A DNA stretch of 64,000 nt from Clostridia bacterium (GCA_024404145.1 JAKSQK010000001.1:248001-312000), one strand, 5' to 3'. Shown: positions 53,205 to 63,004, numbered from the stretch's first letter. Notes: a model not told the origin generated them from the letters alone. Program-made: numbers and translations.

Positions 53205-55040
53205 TTGAATAAAAACTTAAAGAATGTTTTGCTGTTTATCGGCATTCCGATAATACTTATCTTGTCATTTGTTGCGGTTTCAAATCTTGCAAACCGAAGC
53301 GAACAGACAAAATATTATGAGATAGTTGAAAAAATCGTAAATAATGATGTTAAAGAATTCAGTCTTAATCTTTATTCCGGCGATTTAACCTATGTTCAGC
53401 GAAACGACGGTAAAACATACCATTATACTGTTGCCGATGCTACCATGTTCTATAACGATGTAAATACAACCGTTATGGAAATAAACTCTAAAAACAAAGG
53501 CACCGAAAATGTAATAAAGTATGACTATAAGAGTGGCGGTCAGGCATCGTGGTTTATGAGTATGCTTCCGACGATTATTATGGTCGTTTTGATGATAGTA
53601 TTCGGCATCTTTATAATTAAACGAATGAATTCGGCAATGGGCGCCGATAAAACTATGGGATTCGGCAAGGCAAAAGTTAAAAAAGCCGACGATAAGAAGA
53701 AAACAACCTTTGCCGATGTTGCCGGTGCCGACGAAGAAAAGGAAGAAATGACCGAAATCGTTGATTTTCTTAAAGACCCCAAAAAGTTTAATGAACTCGG
53801 CGCAAGAATACCGAAAGGTGTTTTGTTAGTCGGCCCTCCGGGAACAGGTAAAACATTACTTGCCCGTGCCGTTGCCGGTGAGGCGGGAGTTCCTTTCTTT
53901 TCAATTTCCGGTTCCGATTTTGTTGAGATGTTTGTCGGTGTCGGTGCTTCCAGAGTTCGTGATTTGTTCGGAGAAGCAAAGAAAAATGCACCCGCTATAA
54001 TCTTCATTGATGAAATTGATGCCGTTGGCCGTCAGCGTGGCGCAGGTCTCGGCGGCGGACACGATGAAAGAGAACAAACTCTTAATCAGTTGCTGGTTGA
54101 AATGGACGGTTTCGGCGAAAATGAGGGTGTTATTGTAATGGCAGCAACTAACCGCCCCGATATTCTCGATAAAGCCCTTCTCCGTCCGGGAAGATTTGAT
54201 AGGCAGATTACCGTTAATTACCCAGATGTTAAGGGCAGAGAAGAAATATTAAAAGTTCATTCGCGAGGTAAACCGTTAGGACCCGATGTTAATCTTGCAA
54301 CTATCGCAAAATCAACAGCAGGATTTACCGGAGCAGACCTCGAAAATCTCCTAAATGAAGCAGCGCTTTTGACGGTAAGAAGAACTAAAAAAGCAATAAC
54401 ACAAGAGGAAATAGAAGAAGCAACCCTTAAAGTTATCGGCGGACCCGAAAAGAAGAGTTGGGTTATTAAAGACTCCGAGAAGAAAAATACCGCTTATCAC
54501 GAAGCCGGTCATGCCATTACGGGATATTTCCTCCCGACTCAGGACGAAATCCATTATATTACGATTATCCCGAGGGGCAGGGCATTAGGGCTTACCGTTT
54601 CTTTGCCGAGTGAAGATAAATTCAGCAAATACAAAACCGAAATGGAAGAAGAAATCGTTATGCTTCTCGGCGGTAGAATAGCTGAAAAACTGTGCAATTC
54701 CGATATCTCAACCGGTGCTTCTAACGATATTGAAAGAGCAACAAAACTTGCTCGGGATATGGTTGTTAAATACGGTATGAGCGAGGAATTAGGCCCGATT
54801 TTATATGCTAATTCCAACGATGAAGTTTTTCTCGGCCGTGATTACGGTCATGTTGAAAACTGCTCGGAATCGGTTAACACTTTAATTGATAAAGAAATTC
54901 ATCGCATAATCGATGAGGCATATAAAAAAGGCGAAAAAATTCTCAGCGATAATATTGGTAAGCTTCACGAAGTTGCAAAAGCTCTCTTCGAAAAAGAAAA
55001 AATCGACGGCGAAGAGTTTAAGGCAATTATGGAGCAGTAA
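53205..55040 (+). CDS. ftsH: ATP-dependent zinc metalloprotease FtsH
   Basis: A membrane AAA protease that degrades damaged membrane proteins and regulators. The 611-residue protein starts at a TTG (53205) behind AAAGGAG. Two membrane spans (about residues 7-25 and 105-127) flank an external domain. The AAA module has [25 protein letters not shown] and RPGRFDRQI. The protease zinc motif HEAGH is near residue 432. A terminator closes the operon. Confidence 0.97.
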   Translation: MNKNLKNVLLFIGIPIILILSFVAVSNLANRSEQTKYYEIVEKIVNNDVKEFSLNLYSGDLTYVQRNDGKTYHYTVADATMFYNDVNTTVMEINSKNKGTENVIKYDYKSGGQASWFMSMLPTIIMVVLMIVFGIFIIKRMNSAMGADKTMGFGKAKVKKADDKKKTTFADVAGADEEKEEMTEIVDFLKDPKKFNELGARIPKGVLLVGPPGTGKTLLARAVAGEAGVPFFSISGSDFVEMFVGVGASRVRDLFGEAKKNAPAIIFIDEIDAVGRQRGAGLGGGHDEREQTLNQLLVEMDGFGENEGVIVMAATNRPDILDKALLRPGRFDRQITVNYPDVKGREEILKVHSRGKPLGPDVNLATIAKSTAGFTGADLENLLNEAALLTVRRTKKAITQEEIEEATLKVIGGPEKKSWVIKDSEKKNTAYHEAGHAITGYFLPTQDEIHYITIIPRGRALGLTVSLPSEDKFSKYKTEMEEEIVMLLGGRIAEKLCNSDISTGASNDIERATKLARDMVVKYGMSEELGPILYANSNDEVFLGRDYGHVENCSESVNTLIDKEIHRIIDEAYKKGEKILSDNIGKLHEVAKALFEKEKIDGEEFKAIMEQ

Positions 55041-55049
55041 TTATTGTAA

Positions 55050-55084
55050 AAAAAGCAACATCTTTTTAAGGTGTTGCTTTTTGT
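55050..55084 (+). terminator. terminator after ftsH
   Basis: AAAAAGCAACATC and GGTGTTGCTTTTT form a 13-bp stem (one wobble) with a T-rich end. Confidence 0.9.
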
Positions 55085-55113
55085 AATATATAGTAATATT
55101 TATACATTTTTGA

Positions 55114-55142
55114 TTGACATTTATATTTTTGGGTATTATAAT
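55114..55142 (+). promoter_or_regulatory. consensus promoter of pckG
   Basis: TTGACA (55114-55119) and TATAAT (55137-55142), exactly 17 bases apart; a perfect match to the sigma-A consensus. Confidence 0.93.
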
Positions 55143-55156
55143 GTATAAGGCGAGAA

Positions 55157-55177
55157 TTTGGGACAATTTGTCCCAAA
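55157..55177. promoter_or_regulatory. palindromic operator candidate in the pckG leader
   Basis: A perfect inverted repeat of the core TTGGGACA-ATT-TGTCCCAA begins about 14 bases after the -10 box, around the expected transcription start. It is placed where a repressor would block a consensus promoter. The GGGAC/GTCCC half-sites recall SorC/CggR-type sites, but spacing differs; the regulator is unknown. There is no T run, so termination is unlikely. Confidence 0.65.
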
Positions 55178-55196
55178 ACATTAGGAGGAAATTATA

Positions 55197-56984
55197 ATGA
55201 CTGAAAACAAGACAGTTATTAAATGGCTTGAAGAAATGAAGACATTGCTTTGTCCTGACAAGGTAATGTGGATTGACGGAAGCGAAGAACAGCTTGAAGA
55301 TTTGAGAAAAGAAGCCGTTGCTACCGGCGAAATGATTAAACTTAATGAGGAAAAACTTCCCGGCTGTTATCTGCATAGAACTCAGCCGAACGATGTTGCT
55401 CGTGTTGAAGACAGAACATTTATTTGTACTCGTGATAAGGAAACTGCCGGTCCCACAAACAACTGGTGCGATCCTGACGAAATGTACAAAAAATTATATA
55501 ATATTGCTAAGGGCACATATAAGGGCAGAACTATGTATATCATTCCGTATTCTATGGGACCTGTTGGTTCTCCTCTTGCTAAGATAGGTATTGAAGTTAC
55601 CGATTCTATATATGTTGTTCTTAATATGGCGATTATGACCCGTGTAGGAACCGAAGTTCTAAAAGTATTGGGCGATTCTGATGATTGGGTAAGAGGTCTT
55701 CATGCAAAATGCGATGTTAACCCCGATAACCGTTATATCTGCCATTTCCCTGAGGATAATACAATTATTTCTGTAAATTCTGCATACGGCGGAAATGTTC
55801 TTCTCGGTAAGAAATGCTTTGCTTTGCGTATCGCATCTTTCCAAGGTTGGAAAGAGGGCTGGATGGCAGAACATATGCTTATCTTAGGTCTTGAAAACCC
55901 GAAGGGTGAGATTAAATATGTTGCCGCTGCTTTCCCGTCGGCTTGTGGAAAAACAAACCTCGCAATGCTTATTCCGCCTGAGTATTTGAAGAAAAAGGGC
56001 TATAAGGTTTGGACTGTTGGCGACGATATTTCTTGGATGAAGATAGGTCCCGACGGCAGACTTTATGCCATTAACCCCGAAAACGGTTTCTTCGGCGTTG
56101 CCCCCGGTACTAACGCTAAATCTAACTTCAATGCTCTCGAAAGCACAAAGAAAAACACTATATTTACAAATGTTTGCCATAACCTTGATGATAACACTGT
56201 TTGGTGGGAAGGTCTTGACAATAATCCGCCTACCAATGCTCTTAACTGGAAGGGTGAAAAGTGGGATTATACAAAGTATGACAAAGCAAATAAAATCGCA
56301 ACATCAGGCGCTCATCCTAATTCGAGATTTACTGCTCCGGCAAAGAATTGTCCCTGCATATCAGATGAATTTGATAAAGGTCAGGGTGTGCCGATTTCCG
56401 CAATTATATTCGGCGGTCGCCGTGCAAAATGCGCTCCGCTCGTATATCAGTCGAAGGACTGGGTTAACGGTGTATTTATCGGCTCTGCGATGGCTTCCGA
56501 AACAACAGCTGCCGCTGCCGGCGCGTTAGGTGTTGTCCGCCGTGATCCTATGGCTATGCTTCCGTTCTGCGGTTATAATATGGGCGAATACTTTGAGCAT
56601 TGGCTCGAAATGGGCAAAAAACTCGGTGATAAAGCTCCTAAAATCTTCAATGTTAACTGGTTCCGTACCGATGATGACGGCAACTTCATCTGGCCCGGTT
56701 ACGGTGATAATGCCCGAGTTCTTAACTGGATTATCGACCGTTGCGAAGGCAAAACAGATGCCGTTGAAACCGCTATCGGTTATCTTCCGAAACCTGAGGA
56801 TATCGACCTTACCGACCTTGATATTGATTTAGAAACTCTTAAATCAATTCTTAAAGTCGATAAAGATGTTTGGGAAAAGGAAGCTGCCGAAATTGAAGAA
56901 CATTATAAGAAGTTCGGCGACAAATTGCCCAAAGAACTTCGTGAACAACTTAATAATCTTAAAGCAAATCTTGCAAAGATGTAA
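55197..56984 (+). CDS. pckG: phosphoenolpyruvate carboxykinase (GTP)
   Basis: Interconverts oxaloacetate and PEP with GTP/GDP. The 595-residue protein is the GTP-type enzyme: the P-loop-like FPSACGKTNLAM, the metal-site region KVWTVGDDISWMKIG, GVAPGTNAKSNFNAL and the guanine-binding C-terminal part with NWFRTDDDGNFIWPGYGDN are intact. In fermenters such as this one it may work toward oxaloacetate (CO2 fixation to succinate) as well as gluconeogenesis. AGGAGGAA precedes the ATG. A consensus promoter plus a palindrome in the leader suggests strong but repressible expression. Confidence 0.96.
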   Translation: MTENKTVIKWLEEMKTLLCPDKVMWIDGSEEQLEDLRKEAVATGEMIKLNEEKLPGCYLHRTQPNDVARVEDRTFICTRDKETAGPTNNWCDPDEMYKKLYNIAKGTYKGRTMYIIPYSMGPVGSPLAKIGIEVTDSIYVVLNMAIMTRVGTEVLKVLGDSDDWVRGLHAKCDVNPDNRYICHFPEDNTIISVNSAYGGNVLLGKKCFALRIASFQGWKEGWMAEHMLILGLENPKGEIKYVAAAFPSACGKTNLAMLIPPEYLKKKGYKVWTVGDDISWMKIGPDGRLYAINPENGFFGVAPGTNAKSNFNALESTKKNTIFTNVCHNLDDNTVWWEGLDNNPPTNALNWKGEKWDYTKYDKANKIATSGAHPNSRFTAPAKNCPCISDEFDKGQGVPISAIIFGGRRAKCAPLVYQSKDWVNGVFIGSAMASETTAAAAGALGVVRRDPMAMLPFCGYNMGEYFEHWLEMGKKLGDKAPKIFNVNWFRTDDDGNFIWPGYGDNARVLNWIIDRCEGKTDAVETAIGYLPKPEDIDLTDLDIDLETLKSILKVDKDVWEKEAAEIEEHYKKFGDKLPKELREQLNNLKANLAKM

Positions 56985-56997
56985 ATTTATTTTCTCG

Positions 56998-57030
56998 GCT
57001 GCACATAATTTTTTATGTGCAGCTTTTTTT
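56998..57030 (+). terminator. terminator after pckG
   Basis: GCTGCACATAA pairs with TTATGTGCAGC, followed by TTTTTTT. Confidence 0.93.
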
Positions 57031-57040
57031 ATTTTATCTA

Positions 57041-57069
57041 TTGACATTTTGGAATAGGGGAATTATAAT
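57041..57069 (+). promoter_or_regulatory. consensus promoter of the ctsR operon
   Basis: TTGACA (57041-57046) and TATAAT (57064-57069), 17 bases apart, a perfect sigma-A consensus. Confidence 0.93.
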
Positions 57070-57072
57070 AAA

Positions 57073-57104
57073 GGTCAGAGAAAGTCAAAAGGTCAAAAAG
57101 TCAA
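57073..57104 (+). promoter_or_regulatory. CtsR operator
   Basis: Direct heptad-type repeats GGTCA, AAAGTCAAAA, GGTCAAAA and AGTCA follow the -10 box immediately. CtsR binds tandem GGTCAAA heptads, so the operon represses itself until heat or protein stress. Confidence 0.88.
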
Positions 57105-57120
57105 TAATTTGGGGGACAAT

Positions 57121-57573
57121 ATGAAAATAAGTGATTTAATTACAGCAGAGATAATAAGAATGCTAAACGAAAGCGAGGAAAATACAGCTGAAATTCAGCG
57201 CAATGAATTTGCAAACGCTTTTGGTTGTGCGCCGAGTCAGATAAACTATGTTTTATCTTCAAGATTTACTCCGGAACACGGTTATATTATAGATAGCCGA
57301 AGAGGTGGCGGAGGATATATAAGAATTCAAAGGGTTATTATGAATCACTCGTCTGCCATTATGCATATTATAAATTCAATCGGAAATTCGATTGATGCGC
57401 TTAGTACCAGAGTTTTGATTGAAAACTGCATCGAATCGGGGCTTATTGATAAAACTAACGCAAAGCTTATGCTATCGGCAGTAAACAATAATGTTATGCA
57501 TGGGGTTTCAGCCGAATCTCGAGATATATTAAGAGCCAGAATTCTTAAAGAAATGTTTTTAGTTTTACTATAA
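57121..57573 (+). CDS. ctsR: heat-shock repressor CtsR
   Basis: Represses the class III heat-shock genes clpC and clp partners. The ATG at 57121 follows GGGGGA by a normal distance and gives 150 residues. The N-terminal winged HTH (NEFANAFGCAPSQINYVLSSRFTPEHGYIIDSRRGGGG) includes the glycine-rich RGGGG wing with the arginine that McsB phosphorylates in relatives. The C-terminal dimer domain follows. Promoter and CtsR box lie just upstream. Confidence 0.96.
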   Translation: MKISDLITAEIIRMLNESEENTAEIQRNEFANAFGCAPSQINYVLSSRFTPEHGYIIDSRRGGGGYIRIQRVIMNHSSAIMHIINSIGNSIDALSTRVLIENCIESGLIDKTNAKLMLSAVNNNVMHGVSAESRDILRARILKEMFLVLL

Positions 57574-57586
57574 AGGAAATGATTTT

Positions 57587-58066
57587 ATGCTTTGTCAAAA
57601 ATGCAATAAAAATGTAGCAACTATGCATATTAAGACGGTTGTTAACGGCAAAACGGATGAAAAGCATTTATGCTCAAAATGTTATGCCGATAACGACTTT
57701 AACTTTACGGATTTTTCGATACCGAATATTTTTTCTTCGCTTATTGAAAATGAATTTCCCCCAAAAAACAAAACAATACAAAAATGTTCCGTTTGCGGAA
57801 CAACGCTAAATGAAATATTAACAAACGGCAAACCCGGTTGCCCTAAATGTTATGAAACATTCAAAAACAACCTAATTCCGTATATAAGAAGAATACAAAA
57901 GAGCGATAATCATATCGGAAAAATTCCCGAAGGATTTTCAAAATCAAACAACAACGAAGAAGAGGAACTGAAAAATAAATTAAAACTTTTGATAGCAGAA
58001 GAAAATTTTGAAGAAGCCGCAATTATACGCGATAAATTAAAGGCGCTGCAAGGAGATGCAAAGTAA
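57587..58066 (+). CDS. mcsA: McsA, activator of the McsB kinase
   Basis: This 159-residue protein has four CxxC zinc motifs (CQKC, CSKC, CSVC, CPKC) and a C-terminal UVR motif (LKLLIAEENFEEAAIIRDKLKAL). In Bacillus McsA activates McsB and tunes ClpC. It overlaps nothing; mcsB begins one base after its stop. Confidence 0.94.
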   Translation: MLCQKCNKNVATMHIKTVVNGKTDEKHLCSKCYADNDFNFTDFSIPNIFSSLIENEFPPKNKTIQKCSVCGTTLNEILTNGKPGCPKCYETFKNNLIPYIRRIQKSDNHIGKIPEGFSKSNNNEEEELKNKLKLLIAEENFEEAAIIRDKLKALQGDAK

Positions 58067-58067
58067 T

Positions 58068-59072
58068 ATGGGATATTGGTATAACGAAAATTACGGCAAA
58101 GATAATATTGTTATAAGTACCCGTGTTCGTCTTGCAAGAAATATTGAGAATTTGCCATTTCCTTCCAAAATGACCGATTTGCAGATGAAAGAACTGTACG
58201 AAAAAGTAAGTTCGGCAACTAAGGATAATGTTTGCCTTAAATTTATTCTGATGAAAGATATACCCGAAAACGAAAGATTTGCGCTTGTGGAAAGGCATAT
58301 TATAAGCAAAGAATTTGCAACAAATACTGAAAATCGGGCAATAATTATATCGGAAGATGAAAGTATCGCAATTATGATAGGCGAGGAAGACCATATAAGA
58401 ATACAGGTTATTTCTTCGGGATTTTCGCCTGAAAAAGCATATGAAACTGCTGACAAAATTGATAATGAATTATCTCGCAAATTGCCGATATCATTCGATG
58501 AGCAGTTAGGATATATTACCGAATGTCTAACAAATCTCGGAACGGGTTTAAGGGTATCTGCAATGTTACATTTACCGCTTCTTGAAGCAAACGGCAAGAT
58601 AAACGAATTAGCCGAAACACTCGGAAAAATCGGTCTTACCATTAGGGGTATGTACGGCGAAGGAAGTAAAGCGCTATCTTCTTTCTATCAAATTTCAAAT
58701 CAAATTACTCTCGGTTTAACCGAAAAGGAAGCAATAACTACATTAAATAATATTACCGCAAAAATTATTGATGCCGAAATGAATTTACGAAAAAGACTTG
58801 ACAGACTGCAAATTGAAGATAGGGCATCAAGAGCGCTTTATATATTAAAAGGTGCGAAAATTTTGAGCAGCAGCGAAGCGATGAAACTTTTAAGCGATAT
58901 TATGATAGGACAGTCATTGGAACTTCTAAGCAAAGAGGCGATAATGCCGATAAAAGCGCTTATAACAACGGGACCGTTTATGCTAATGAGTAAATACGGC
59001 GATATTCCGCCTACGGAGAGGGATATAAAAAGGGCGGAAATACTGAATAATCAAATTACTTTTACAGAATAA
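58068..59072 (+). CDS. mcsB: protein arginine kinase McsB
   Basis: Phosphorylates arginines, marking proteins for ClpCP and inactivating CtsR. The 334-residue protein has the phosphagen-kinase fold: ISTRVRLARNIENLPFP, IISEDESIAIMIGEEDHIRIQ and GYITECLTNLGTGLRVSAMLHLP, the last with the catalytic cysteine region. The ATG at 58068 follows AAGGAG by about 12 bases; an in-frame ATG at 58056 touches that site and is rejected. Confidence 0.95.
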   Translation: MGYWYNENYGKDNIVISTRVRLARNIENLPFPSKMTDLQMKELYEKVSSATKDNVCLKFILMKDIPENERFALVERHIISKEFATNTENRAIIISEDESIAIMIGEEDHIRIQVISSGFSPEKAYETADKIDNELSRKLPISFDEQLGYITECLTNLGTGLRVSAMLHLPLLEANGKINELAETLGKIGLTIRGMYGEGSKALSSFYQISNQITLGLTEKEAITTLNNITAKIIDAEMNLRKRLDRLQIEDRASRALYILKGAKILSSSEAMKLLSDIMIGQSLELLSKEAIMPIKALITTGPFMLMSKYGDIPPTERDIKRAEILNNQITFTE

Positions 59073-59083
59073 GGTGAATTTTA

Positions 59084-61516
59084 ATGAAATATAATTTTGA
59101 CGGATTTACCGAAAAGGCAAATATAAGTCTTAATAATGCGGTTGTCTGCGCAGAGGAGTTGGGCCATACTTATATAGGCAGCGAACATCTTTTGTTGGGA
59201 CTTCTTAAAACGGGCAGTGGCCTTGCATTTGAAGTTCTGAACGAGAAGGGCATAACCGCCGAAAGCATAGAAGAACTCATAGGCACCGAAATAGGTGTAG
59301 GAACACCGACAAGGCTGACCCCCGACCATTTTACACCGAGAGCAAAAAGAGTTGTTGAAAATGCAATTGCCGGCGCTCGTAATTTAGGCAAAAAATTCAT
59401 AGGTACAGAGCATATTTTGCTTGGTATTTTAAGCGAGGGCGATAATTACGCCATAAGATTTATAAATGAGCTTGATATTGATATTGCTTTACTGACGGCC
59501 GATGTTGCAGAAAAAGCAGGGATAAAGACCAACGATATGAACAACAATGCCTTTTCCGCCGAGAATACGGAAAAAACCGAAAGTCTCGAAAAATTCGGCA
59601 GAGATTTAACAAAGGAAGCCAAAAGCGGAAAAATCGATCCGGTTATCGGCAGAGATAAAGAGATAGAAAGGGTTGTTCAAATTCTATGCAGAAGAACAAA
59701 GAATAATCCTTGCCTTATAGGTGAGCCCGGTGTAGGAAAGACGGCAATTATCGAAGGTCTTGCGATGAAAATCGCAAATGCAGATGTTCCGGATATTCTC
59801 ATAGGCAAAAAGGTGTTTTCTCTCGACCTTACGGGAATGGTTGCAGGAACAAAATACAGAGGAGATTTTGAGGAAAGAATAAAAGCGGTTATAGAAGAAG
59901 TTACCGCTTCTGATAATGTTATCTTGTTTATTGATGAGGTTCATACGATTATGGGCGCCGGTTCCGCTGAGGGTTCAACCGATGCCGCAAACATTCTAAA
60001 ACCGTCTCTTGCAAGAGGAGATTTCCAGTTAATCGGAGCTACAACTATAACCGAATACCGAAAAAATATAGAAAAAGATGCAGCGCTTGAAAGGCGTTTT
60101 CAACCCGTTATGGTTGCCGAGCCGAGCATAGATGATACGATAGAAATTCTAAAAGGTTTGCGGGAAAAGTACGAGATGCATCATAAGGTTCAGATTACCG
60201 ATGAAGCGATAATTTCAGCCGTTAAACTTTCTTCAAGATATATCGCCGACAGATTTTTGCCCGATAAGGCGATAGACCTTATCGACGAGGCATCTTCAAG
60301 AGTTCGGCTTTCCTGCAATAAAGCTCCCGATGAACTTAAAGAAATCGAAGATAAAATTACAGATATCCGTTCTCAAAAAGAAAAAGCCATATCATCTCAG
60401 GATTTTGAAAATGCGGCAACTTTAAGGGATAAAGAAAGAAACTTAAAAGAGCAAAGGGATTCATTAAAGGAAAATTGGCAGGAGAAAAATGCGAGAAGTA
60501 AAAAAACGGTAACCGAAAAAGATATTGCCGAAATTGTATCAAATTCGACGGGCATACCGGTTCAAAGTCTTACAAAAGAGGAAAGTGAGCGTCTGCTTAA
60601 ACTCGAAGATGAACTTCATAAAAGAATAATCGGTCAGGAGGAAGCCGTTACTGCCGTATCAAGGGCGATAAGAAGGGGAAGGGTCGGCCTTAAAGACCCG
60701 AAAAGACCGGTTGGCTCATTTATCTTTTTAGGACCGACCGGTGTCGGCAAAACCGAACTATGCAAAGCACTTGCCGCTTCAATGTTCGGAAGCGAAGATA
60801 TGCTTGTTCGCCTCGATATGTCGGAATATATGGAAAAGCATACCGTTTCACGGTTAATAGGTTCTCCTCCGGGTTATGTCGGCTTTGATGAGGGCGGACA
60901 GCTGACCGAAAAAGTCAGAAGAAAACCTTATTGCGTTATTCTGTTTGATGAAATAGAAAAGGCGCATCCCGATGTATTCAATATCCTTCTTCAAATTCTT
61001 GAAGACGGTATTCTTACCGATTCGCAGGGCAGAAAAGTGGATTTCAAAAACACCGTTGTTATTATGACATCAAATATCGGAGCTCGTCTTATTACTGAAA
61101 AAAAGATGGCATTCGGTTTCGGCGATTCAAATGAAAACAATGAAAATGAATCAATAAAGGAAAAGGTATTAGAAGAACTAAAAGCCGATTTCAGACCTGA
61201 ATTTCTTAACCGAGTTGATGATATTATTGTCTTTAATAAACTCAAAAAAGATGAGATAAAACTAATTGCCCGTAATATGCTTTCTAATCTTCTTAAACGG
61301 CTCGAATCCTTGGAAATAAAAATCGAAATCAGCGAAAAAGCCATTGATAAACTTGCCGAAGTCGGTTTTGACCCCGTTTACGGTGCAAGACCGTTAAGGC
61401 GAGTAATACAAACAAGAATTGAAGACCCGTTAAGCGAAAAAATACTTGATTCAACCATCAAAAACGGCCAAAATGTTAAATGCGATTTTGATGGCGAAAA
61501 CTTTATTTTTGAGTAA
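59084..61516 (+). CDS. clpC: ClpC ATPase
   Basis: The Hsp100 unfoldase that feeds ClpP, 810 residues. It has two N-terminal Clp repeats (FTEKANISLNNAVVCAEELGHTYIGSEHLLLGLL and FTPRAKRVVENAIAGARNLGKKFIGTEHILLGIL), D1 with GEPGVGKTAIIEGLA, a UVR-containing middle domain (SQDFENAATLRDKERN) and D2 with GPTGVGKTELCKALA. The middle domain marks it as ClpC, not ClpB. clpP is not in the window. It ends the CtsR operon. Confidence 0.96.
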   Translation: MKYNFDGFTEKANISLNNAVVCAEELGHTYIGSEHLLLGLLKTGSGLAFEVLNEKGITAESIEELIGTEIGVGTPTRLTPDHFTPRAKRVVENAIAGARNLGKKFIGTEHILLGILSEGDNYAIRFINELDIDIALLTADVAEKAGIKTNDMNNNAFSAENTEKTESLEKFGRDLTKEAKSGKIDPVIGRDKEIERVVQILCRRTKNNPCLIGEPGVGKTAIIEGLAMKIANADVPDILIGKKVFSLDLTGMVAGTKYRGDFEERIKAVIEEVTASDNVILFIDEVHTIMGAGSAEGSTDAANILKPSLARGDFQLIGATTITEYRKNIEKDAALERRFQPVMVAEPSIDDTIEILKGLREKYEMHHKVQITDEAIISAVKLSSRYIADRFLPDKAIDLIDEASSRVRLSCNKAPDELKEIEDKITDIRSQKEKAISSQDFENAATLRDKERNLKEQRDSLKENWQEKNARSKKTVTEKDIAEIVSNSTGIPVQSLTKEESERLLKLEDELHKRIIGQEEAVTAVSRAIRRGRVGLKDPKRPVGSFIFLGPTGVGKTELCKALAASMFGSEDMLVRLDMSEYMEKHTVSRLIGSPPGYVGFDEGGQLTEKVRRKPYCVILFDEIEKAHPDVFNILLQILEDGILTDSQGRKVDFKNTVVIMTSNIGARLITEKKMAFGFGDSNENNENESIKEKVLEELKADFRPEFLNRVDDIIVFNKLKKDEIKLIARNMLSNLLKRLESLEIKIEISEKAIDKLAEVGFDPVYGARPLRRVIQTRIEDPLSEKILDSTIKNGQNVKCDFDGENFIFE

Positions 61517-61545
61517 CAAAGCATTATGTTTGCATATTGTAAACA

Positions 61546-61580
61546 GCAAGTCATCTGATATTCAGATGGCTTGTTTTTTT
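61546..61580 (+). terminator. terminator after clpC
   Basis: CAAGTCATCTGA pairs with TCAGATGGCTTG (one wobble) across a 3-base loop, followed by a run of seven T. Confidence 0.9.
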
Positions 61581-61633
61581 AACATAAAATGCTGGTATTA
61601 TTTGTAAAATCTGCTAAAATGCCATTCAATATA

Positions 61634-61661
61634 TTGACAATTTTTGAAAATATGATATGAT
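61634..61661 (+). promoter_or_regulatory. promoter of the branched-chain amino-acid type transporter
   Basis: TTGACA (61634-61639) and TATGAT (61656-61661), 16 bases apart; about 50 bases before the ATG, which has a GGAGG ribosome site. Confidence 0.75.
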
Positions 61662-61715
61662 ATACACAGTACACTTTTTTGCATTAGTGTATAAAATTGT
61701 TAATGGAGGAAAATT

Positions 61716-62984
61716 ATGAAAAAAATCATTGCTACTTTATTATCTATGCTTTTAATCGTTGCATGTTTTGCCGGTTGCGGAAGCAAAGATAACAAAACAA
61801 CATTAAAAAGAGCTTATATTTTAGCCGAAAAAGGCGATACCTATTCTCTTGGACTTTCAAGTAATTTTCAGAGAGCTTTTGAAGACATGGGCGGTTCTGT
61901 AATAATGGAAACCTTCCCCAAAAACACTACCAATTTTTCTGACTATTTGCAGAAAGCCATTGATAAGGATGCAGATGTAATTTTTGCTCCTAACTCAACC
62001 GCCGTTGCTGCAAATCTTCTTAAAAATGCAGATGACTTAGGTATTGAATGCCCTATTATGGCAGGAGATACTTGGGAACATTCCGTAATTCTTGATGCCG
62101 TTAAGGGAACAGACCTCGAAGTTTACTGTTCAACCTTCTTTGATGAATCCGATACATCTACTGCGGCCGCAGGTGATTTTGTTAAAGGATTTAAGGACTT
62201 CTTAAATAACAATAACGAATATAAAACCATGAACGGCGGAAATGATATCGTTGCCGCTGTATCTGCTCTCGGTTTTGATGCATACAATGTTGCCATGAGC
62301 GCAATTCGTGCCGCTGCTGATAAAAAGGGTGCTGACCTTACATCGGTTGATGTTGCAAATGCGCTTTGGGATATGGATTACGAAAACGGCGTTACCGGTA
62401 AAATCACCTTTGACAGTAACGGTGATGCTATAAAGGACAGCGCTTATATTAAGAAAGCTAACGACGGAAAGTTTGAATTCATCAAAAAGCAAACTATCGC
62501 CAATAATGCTTCAAAAGGAACTGCTCCCGCATATGCAAATGCAAAGGGCGTTAAACTTGATACAAAGAACAAGAAAATTGTTGTTGGTGTTTATGAGCCG
62601 ACTTCCGGTGATAACGCCGCGGGCGGTAAGCAGGAAGTTATAGGCATAAGATATGCAAACAGTCTTGATAATAAGATTAAAATCGGCTCTGATGAATACA
62701 CTGTTGAACTTTATGTTTCTGATAACGGCTCGGTTGATGAACAGGCAGTTACCGCCGCTTCCAACATCGTTAATCAGAATGCTTTGATTTCTCTCGGTTC
62801 TTACGGTTCCGGTGTTTCTATCGCCGCCGCCGATACATTTGCAAATGCAAATATTCCCGCTATCGGTGTTTCCTGCACAAATGCTTCCGTTACAGAAGGA
62901 CACGACTGGTATTTCCGTACCTGTTTCCTTGATCCTTTCCAGGGCTCGGTAATGGCTCAATTTGCTTGGGATACTATTAAGTAA
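61716..62984 (+). CDS. branched-chain amino-acid type substrate-binding lipoprotein, circularly permuted
   Basis: A 422-residue extracellular binding protein for the adjacent LivH/LivM-type ABC transporter. A lipoprotein signal peptide ends in FAGC with C21 as lipid anchor. The mature part has the LivJ-family blocks in the wrong order. Residues about 31-262 (KRAYILAEKGDTYSLGLSSN to DSAYIKKANDGKFEFIKK) match what is normally the C-terminal two thirds. After a 23-residue linker (263-285), residues 286-421 (KKIVVGVYEPTSGDNAAGG to RTCFLDPFQGSVMAQFAW) match the normal N-terminal third, and the protein stops exactly where the first block would usually continue. The frame is open and clean, so this looks like a genuine circular permutation at the first inter-lobe crossover. 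The ligand is likely an amino acid or peptide, unproven. Confidence 0.85.
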   Translation: MKKIIATLLSMLLIVACFAGCGSKDNKTTLKRAYILAEKGDTYSLGLSSNFQRAFEDMGGSVIMETFPKNTTNFSDYLQKAIDKDADVIFAPNSTAVAANLLKNADDLGIECPIMAGDTWEHSVILDAVKGTDLEVYCSTFFDESDTSTAAAGDFVKGFKDFLNNNNEYKTMNGGNDIVAAVSALGFDAYNVAMSAIRAAADKKGADLTSVDVANALWDMDYENGVTGKITFDSNGDAIKDSAYIKKANDGKFEFIKKQTIANNASKGTAPAYANAKGVKLDTKNKKIVVGVYEPTSGDNAAGGKQEVIGIRYANSLDNKIKIGSDEYTVELYVSDNGSVDEQAVTAASNIVNQNALISLGSYGSGVSIAAADTFANANIPAIGVSCTNASVTEGHDWYFRTCFLDPFQGSVMAQFAWDTIK

Positions 62985-63004
62985 TTTATTAAAATAATAC
63001 TATT

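Noticed and set aside
56065-56832. Two consecutive + frames inside pckG
   Set aside because: Out-of-frame readings of a highly conserved enzyme; no ribosome sites.
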